From Gracilaria domingensis (lineage: Eukaryota; Rhodophyta; Florideophyceae; Gracilariales; Gracilariaceae), in contig VCMS01000057.1 in the NCBI GenBank assembly GCA_022539475.1, forward strand, positions 1-64,000: 64,000 bases of DNA, read 5' to 3'. Below the pieces are notes generated by a model. It ran no database searches. It was not told the origin of the DNA and was given only the letters and a program-made list of their open reading frames with translations. This document shows positions 58,541 to 64,000 of this stretch, one piece after another. Made by a program: the position numbers and the translations under genes. Position 1 is the stretch's first letter. The number at the start of each line of letters is the position of its first letter.

Positions 58541-59341
58541 CAGGCAAATCTACCAAAGAGTAGGCGGGTTGTGTAAAATACGCTGTTTAGGAGCCGTATA
58601 GCTGCCCGATCGAATAGGAAAAGGTAGTTACACTGAAGGAAGGCTATTTGAGAATCTTCGACATTTTTTCGAAGACAATCGGGTTCTTAGAAGTAACTTG
58701 ATAATGTTACGGTTAAACGGAACTGGCCAGGACTCGCTTCTCGCCTTATCCTAGACGGCGTCATTCTCCGTCCCAGACAAAGTAACTGCTCTGTGCTGCC
58801 GTGTTCTCTATCACGAAAGTACTAACAAGAATATATTTCTTCACATTTCAAGGTGCTCTCCATGCAACGAATCGTTCATTTTTTCCTGTGTGCCAGGTCA
58901 AAAGGTGCAGACAAATGAAAATGAAGTGTCCTTAATGTTGCTGCTCTGCTGCAATACAGGTATGGATGCGTTCAGCTAGCTCTACCCTTATATCCATCAC
59001 TCCAAGCCATGGTTATAGCCCAGCATATTCATTAGGTTCTGCACTAACGAGCTCTTCGTGCGTCGTTCCTCCCGTTTCTTGTTACTGGCAAGCAGCTCTG
59101 CAAATTCATCACCCATTTGCGTACGAGGCGTTTTCAGCTGCTTCCCGACCCGTTACACCAAGCCTTGTGCGTGTTTCCTGATCTTAAGTTGTTTCTGCCC
59201 GTAGGCTAGCTTCATCTTCAGTTCTTAAGCAACTATCATTGCCTCTGAAATCAAAACTTCGTGCCGCTCTGCATATTTCTGAAGTAGATTCCTCTGCTCT
59301 TCGCCAAACGTTCTAATCTTCAACTTATACGGTTTGATGTG
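58541..59341. other. Unassigned stretch
   Basis: No gene is supported. A 71-codon frame (58966-59181) has no motif. Confidence 0.35.
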
Positions 59342-60659
59342 CTGCTAGTTGATCTCTCTCTTTTCCCTTTGGAGCAGTTGCATTTCCTTTTTAGTGGCAA
59401 CCAGAATCCTTTGAACGCCGTCAACCTGGCAGAGTTCCACAAGCCAGACATGAACACCAAGTCCTGAGGACCCTGAATGATTCAAAGACGTTTTGAAGGC
59501 CTTCGTCCAAGAATAATAAACTAATCGGCTGACGCTTGAACTTACCTTGAAATTTCGCTTTACCGGGCTTATGAGCATTTGCCGCACTCGCTGGCTTTCT
59601 TTGTAGACATCCTCACATGCATTCTGCTACATTTCAAACAAAGCTCGCTGCTCCTTCAGTCACAAGTAGAACTGCTTTCGAAGGTTTGTACACCAAATCT
59701 GTACGAGCATGGCTTTGATGTTGGTCATAAGAACGTATAACGTCTTCTTCACTTTCAATCGAGTCTTCAAGTATCTGCGGTGGGTCTTCTCTCTCTGTTC
59801 CCTTTTGCAGCATACTCGCTCCCCTTAAGATCTCCGCAGAGTTATCAGACATAGATCCTTAATCATTAGCTTCCCTCGAACTTGAATCTTGTCCCTCTGT
59901 GGACGTCAGATTTATAGCATCTTTTGATCCCGAAGTAACTTGAGTCTTAATGATCTTATTTGGTCTCAATCGCCTCGGCAGAAATCCAAGGAGCTTTTCA
60001 TCCACAAGCATGGATCTGTTCTCCCTGCACCCAATTGAACAAGAATTTTTCGTCGGCATTCATCGGGTTTCCAGCAACGTCTTGACTATACAGCTCAGAT
60101 CACGAATCATCGTATCTGCTGATACCTTTAAAACGCAATTCCTCGTCAGTCGGGTACCGTGATTTAACGTTCTCTCGTCGATGTTGGCCAAAATGGCCTT
60201 CTTCACCATTTTCTAAACCAGGATGCTCGCGTTTTAAACCCGGCGACCGGGGGTTAAGGAAGGAAGTCGCAATATAGCCGCACCCTCGGTCAAGGCTTCG
60301 GAGGCATAGTTGCTGTGTATTGATTTGTTGTCTTGAGACGATAACTCAAGAGAAGCACCCTCCACGTGACCGTCGTTGATGTCAGGTCGATCAGTGTTTC
60401 TGAGTACATCGTGCAAATCCGTAGATTCGGCAGAGGATTCGCTAAGCTCGGGATGCCAATCCTCTGATAGACCTCCATCAGAGCCTGCGGAGTTTTGGTG
60501 GGCGTCCTCGACTGAGCTCGTCTTTGACCTAGTCCTTTCCCTCACGAACACCCCATCGTATTCAAATCCTGATAGGATATTTTCTATGAGATTTCCATCA
60601 AATAACTCTCCTGACTCTCCAAAGGCATCACCTTTCTTCGAAAGTCGTTCTGAATCCAA
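59342..60659 (-). pseudogene. Unassigned minus-strand coding region with one likely intron
   Basis: An acidic Ser/Glu/Asp-rich frame (60659-60234) is followed by weaker pieces in other frames (SRYPTDEELRFKGISRYDD; NADEKFLFNWVQGEQ). Then 60059-59634 is a single frame interrupted by one stop at 59859. Near the end a 73-bp intron fits: 59545-59473, donor GTAAGTTCAAG, acceptor ATTCAG. Splicing it gives a C-terminus ending GKREIN (stop 59345-59347). Stops and frame changes make the whole unlikely to be functional unless more introns exist. No family was recognised with confidence. Confidence 0.35.
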
Positions 60660-60945
60660 GAATTTTAGCTATCTTCAAGAGCGATCGATACATCTATTGG
60701 AGGGGTGTGCCTCGGTAGATGCTTGCGGTCTTTTCTGGAGGCTCTCTCGGTCGGCTCCTCCGAAACAATCGATTGGATACTCTCTACGCTCTCCTCGATG
60801 ATTTTCTTATCATTCCGCTTGACTGTTCATTCGAAGTGTAAGACAACTCTTGTCGCAGGAAAGTGCTAAAATCTGTCGAAGGTAAATGCTTTTTGCTTTC
60901 CACCGTTCAGCCAGTACAATCTCGAAATGGTGAGAAGCGGCCACT

Positions 60946-60996
60946 GAATCGGAAACCCAGTTTACAACTGGCAGTTGTAAACTGGGTTTCCGATTC
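60946..60996. repeat. Perfect inverted repeat, 25-bp arms, 1-bp spacer
   Basis: Arms 60946-60970 and 60972-60996 are exactly complementary (GAATCGGAAACCCAGTTTAC...), around a single G. Perfection contrasts with the diverged fold-backs elsewhere, so it is either very recent or an assembly/amplification artefact. Confidence 0.9.
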
Positions 60997-61275
60997 GATC
61001 TCGAACACACAAAGGGTTCATGTTTCATTCCACACAAGCTGACTCAATGACGCAATTCCGTTTCGAAAACATCTCATGCACTTGCACAAGGCAAGAATCT
61101 GTGCTGAAACATTGAAAAGTCTTTCTCTTGTGGAAGAAGAATAGGTTTATGACTCTTTCATACTTCTTCAAGAACTCAGAATCATCGATTTCATGGCACG
61201 AAAACTGGATAGGACTGTTCCGGAGCGAAACTGTAACCTTGAAAGCTTCATTTCGATGATATCTTTCACGTCTGC

Positions 61276-62650
61276 ATGGCTCAGCCAAGTCGACTTATTC
61301 TCTCCCATATACCCTTGGTCCGAGTCCTCATACAAGGACTGAATAGTCAACGTAAGGCTCCTTTGGATGCTAAGTTCCGGTGGACAAGAAAGGGTTTTGA
61401 AGACACTCTCAACCTGCTACTTGGTTACTTTCTTAGTCTCCAAAGTGAGCGAGATGAATGGCAAGAGAAAATCGAACTCGCAAAGGAAGCAGATCTGAGG
61501 AGTTCGTTGAGCCCATATCCATGCTCAGTGAAAGCCTCGGATACTTCATGAAAGTCTGGCATGCACATCAGAGTGTAGAGAGGCTCGACAAAAGCCGACA
61601 AAACCTTATCTCCAGTGTACTCGAGGTCAGAGAAATCGAAACAAAGTTCAAATATCGCTCATAAGGCAAATAGAGTTCATGTCAGACTTCCCTAAGCGGA
61701 AAAGACGCGGAGTCGAACTCGTTGACTCTGTCGTTTGGCTATGCTCGATGCCGACAAGAATCATGTCATTGTGGTTGAGCAACTTCGTAAAGATCCCCGT
61801 TAAACGCAGTCGGCAGCCATTCGTCATCACAGATCGCGACCTAAACGCACTGGAAAAGCTTGAAGACGTGAGCATTTCTTCTATGCTACATGCTATAATC
61901 GCAGAACTGAAGCCATTAGGATATGACATTGTCACAGTGCTGCGACTCGTTCACAAATTCCGGCTGTGTGTCGTGATGTCAAAGAGTGCAAAAGTGTTAG
62001 TTACAGATGAGCAGTTAACGTGAGTTGGTGATGCATGATTCTCCGGGCCAAAATGCATCTAAACTTCTCTTTTTGGGGTCTGGAGCTACTGAAGAATGTC
62101 ATCGACATCGCTGTAGCGCTGGTTGAGATTTCGCTGCAAACGGTGGAAGTAAGAGCAGCGGAGAAGATGGATGAACACGGATACGCGTGGCGAGTAAAAA
62201 CGAAACTAGGAGCCCAGGTGTTCACTAAACGTTGTTCACGCGGAAAGCAACTTACAGTCAGTTAGAGAACTTGGCTAGGAGTAGAAAAGAAGTGCGGAAT
62301 CCCGTTGAAACTGCAAATCAAGAACATTGGTTGCCAGAAAGGCCACACACAAAAACAATCACGTTGATATACATCCCGAAGTACACGTGGTATTCTAATT
62401 CTACCAGCCGACGTGACGGATGAGTTGTTTCTGTTCAGACCTAGAAGTACTTTTGTAGGATGCGTCAGTGACTTCTATGAACGGCATTTTGTGCCCTATA
62501 GAGCTTTGTACGATTGGGGTGGTGTCTGTAATGGCTCCTTTGTGTGAATTTGTCACCAATGATTATCGCACACGACGGGTTTTCTACATCAATGTGCTGC
62601 GTGACTTAAACGAAAGTGTCAGCGATGAAGACACAATTCACACGGGATAG
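61276..62650 (+). pseudogene. Unassigned plus-strand coding remnant
   Basis: Successive open pieces occupy three frames: 61276-61551, 61458-61664, 61679-62023, 62035-62265 and 62468-62650. They contain protein-like stretches (RWTRKGFEDTLNLLLGYFLSLQ; RQPFVITDRDLNALEKLEDVSISSML; STFVGCVSDFYERHFVPYRAL). They could be one broken gene, or exons of an intron-rich gene. No domain is recognised. Confidence 0.3.
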
Positions 62651-62873
62651 AGAGATTGGGAGCGATACAAACGAAGTAGAAAGAAGTGAAGAATGAGCAC
62701 ATGTGCAATGATCAACAGGCGGAAAACCGAGTACATCTAACGTCAGGGCCTGGTCGATTTGGACTGTATAAAGCGATGTCCAAGTTTAACGTGGGATATA
62801 TGTTACAGACTTTTACCAAGATTGCCGAAGGTGACCATGTTGAAATGATGGTCGGGCTGCTAGAAACTAATGA

Positions 62874-63514
62874 TCATAAATTCTCTGGATACTGCTGAGA
62901 AGCTTCTGACGGAGGTAACATAAAATCTTCAAAATCTTCCCACTCCGGATCCTGCTCTTCTTCTTCCACAATCTGCTCATCTTTATGAAAGTAGAAAACA
63001 TTTGGTGAGGCCTGTAACACAGAGTTTACTTCCGGCGCAGTGTTGGAATCAGTAAAGACATGGTCTCTTGGAACCTTCCACTTCTTAATCTTCTTCGAAG
63101 TAAACAACGCGTGGTTAAGTGAGCAAAAGATCATCTCATGACCTTTTCTGGATGCAATTGATGGCGGAGAGGCATCCTTATGCGTCTTTGAAGACTGAAA
63201 CTTCTTTGGAAGCTCGAAGAAGTCCTGCTAATTGAAAGCAATCGCAAAGCAAAAGTTCTCAACAGAGGCTTTTCTCGGTTGTGGATCCAGTGTAGCACTG
63301 GAACGTTGCGGTACGCATAAAGAACATTTCGCAATCGCGCACTGTCAGACTGCGATTTCCATAGTACTCTAATAAAGAGCAAATACTGGAAAAGCTCATG
63401 CACAATTCGATCCTCTTCTGCCGCTCTGTCTCGTCTTTGCCTTGCAGGGAAGACCTCTGACTTGACGAACTTCTTCATTTTGCGGAACACCATTTGCTGG
63501 TGTTCGAGACCCAA
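62874..63514 (-). pseudogene. Unassigned minus-strand coding remnant with acidic C-terminus
   Basis: Frame 63514-63131 is basic and helical (FQYLLFIRVLWKSQSDSARL). It is followed in another frame by 63134-62874, which ends in an acidic tail (VEEEEQDPEWEDFEDFMLPP). A single frameshift or splice near 63.13 kb would join them. The family is unknown. Confidence 0.3.
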
Positions 63515-63646
63515 TTCAAAGTTTATGGTGCGAACATCCAGAAATTACGAAACATAATGCATCTTTTGAAGCAATGGTACCTTTCGCCCGGCCCTTTTAC
63601 ATCGCTCGTCAAATACTTTCATTACCCCATCTTTTCGTTCCCCACC

Positions 63647-64000
63647 TCTGTCTCTTGCAGATGCTGGTTTTTGGCGAGGGTCGTCCAGAAATTGGCAAGG
63701 GTCGTCCAGTAAATTTTTTGAAAAAATATCGAGATCAATTATTTCAAAATTTGCAGATAATTGCTTGGGTCGTCCAGAATCGCTGTGCAGTAAATACTGG
63801 TGGGTTTTCCACTCATGCTAGTTCTTTAGTCGAGGGCTACCTGAACGGTATTTCGCGAAGTCTAGGTTCAGTTTCCATTAAGGTGCACATTACACGATAC
63901 CTTCTGCGGAATGATACCCTGCAACGCATGGAATACTGGTGCTAGTACAGATGATGCCCATTATGAAATCATACCGTTTTATTCGTATCTATTCTTCTAT
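63647..64000 (+). repeat. 354-bp dispersed repeat, copy B, reaching the window end
   Basis: It is the inverted partner of 16906-17259, with 8 substitutions in 354 bp and no gaps. Because it runs to the last base, the real element may extend further right. The left boundary, TCTGTCTCTTGCAG, is shared with copy A; sequence further left is unrelated between copies. Confidence 0.95.

Noticed and set aside
59859-60162. VEFS-box-like (Polycomb Su(z)12) segment NADEKFLFNWVQGEQ
   Set aside because: Only one short block matches loosely, the next residues are interrupted by a stop, and no zinc finger is found upstream.

Overview
The window looks like transposon-rich nuclear DNA from a eukaryote. There are no operons, rRNA genes or clear tRNA genes. 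Most recognisable coding sequence is either mobile-element protein or a broken copy of a conserved eukaryotic gene (TOR kinase HEAT region, XPB/ERCC3 helicase). Several minus-strand reading frames are best joined across short introns starting GTAAGTTC, one with a TACTAAC branch point. Helitron plus Tnp2/Plavaka-like elements would suit a fungus or a repeat-rich alga, but the sequence alone does not settle the lineage.

Layout. 1-1.55 kb: the end of a badly decayed Plavaka-like transposase gene (minus). 1.55-7.4 kb: nothing recognised except a TATA-box candidate near 5.53 kb. 7.48-9.58 kb: an intact 698-codon acidic, low-complexity ORF. 11.43-11.88 kb: a tandem array of GC-rich palindromes with TTAGGG head-to-head in the core. 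12.96-15.25 kb: a second Plavaka-like transposase (minus). 15.5-17.3 kb: nested inverted and direct repeats, including a 354-bp repeat whose inverted, 98% identical partner ends the window. 18.2-19.6 kb: two tandem copies of an LTR-like repeat (here 'R'). 19.65-22.12 kb: a TOR-kinase HEAT-region pseudogene. 24.85-27.99 kb: a Tnp2-type transposase with in-frame stops. 28-34 kb: non-coding or unassigned, with an AT-rich island ending in a large palindrome. 34.4-37.4 kb: minus-strand ORFs, one with a zinc-binding-like cluster and one resembling an OB-fold protein.

37.8-50.9 kb: one Helitron (DUF6570-like region, Rep domain, PIF1-type helicase). It is split by about 7 kb that holds an unrelated minus-strand intron-containing relic, a third R repeat and a complete but broken Plavaka-like transposase. 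51-52.2 kb: a second AT-rich stretch ending in a relative of the 32.8-kb palindrome. 52.5-53.0 kb: a strongly GC-rich Gly/Ala repeat tract. 56.24-58.54 kb: an XPB helicase pseudogene. 59.3-63.5 kb: unassigned broken coding stretches.

The genes do not form a pathway. The window reads as a graveyard of nested elements: almost every recognisable protein carries stops, frameshifts or lost catalytic residues, while the 354-bp repeat looks recent. I found no convincing novel defence or metabolic system. The best leads are the palindromic TTAGGG array, the R-repeat family sitting directly before two coding relics, and the paired AT-rich/palindrome units.
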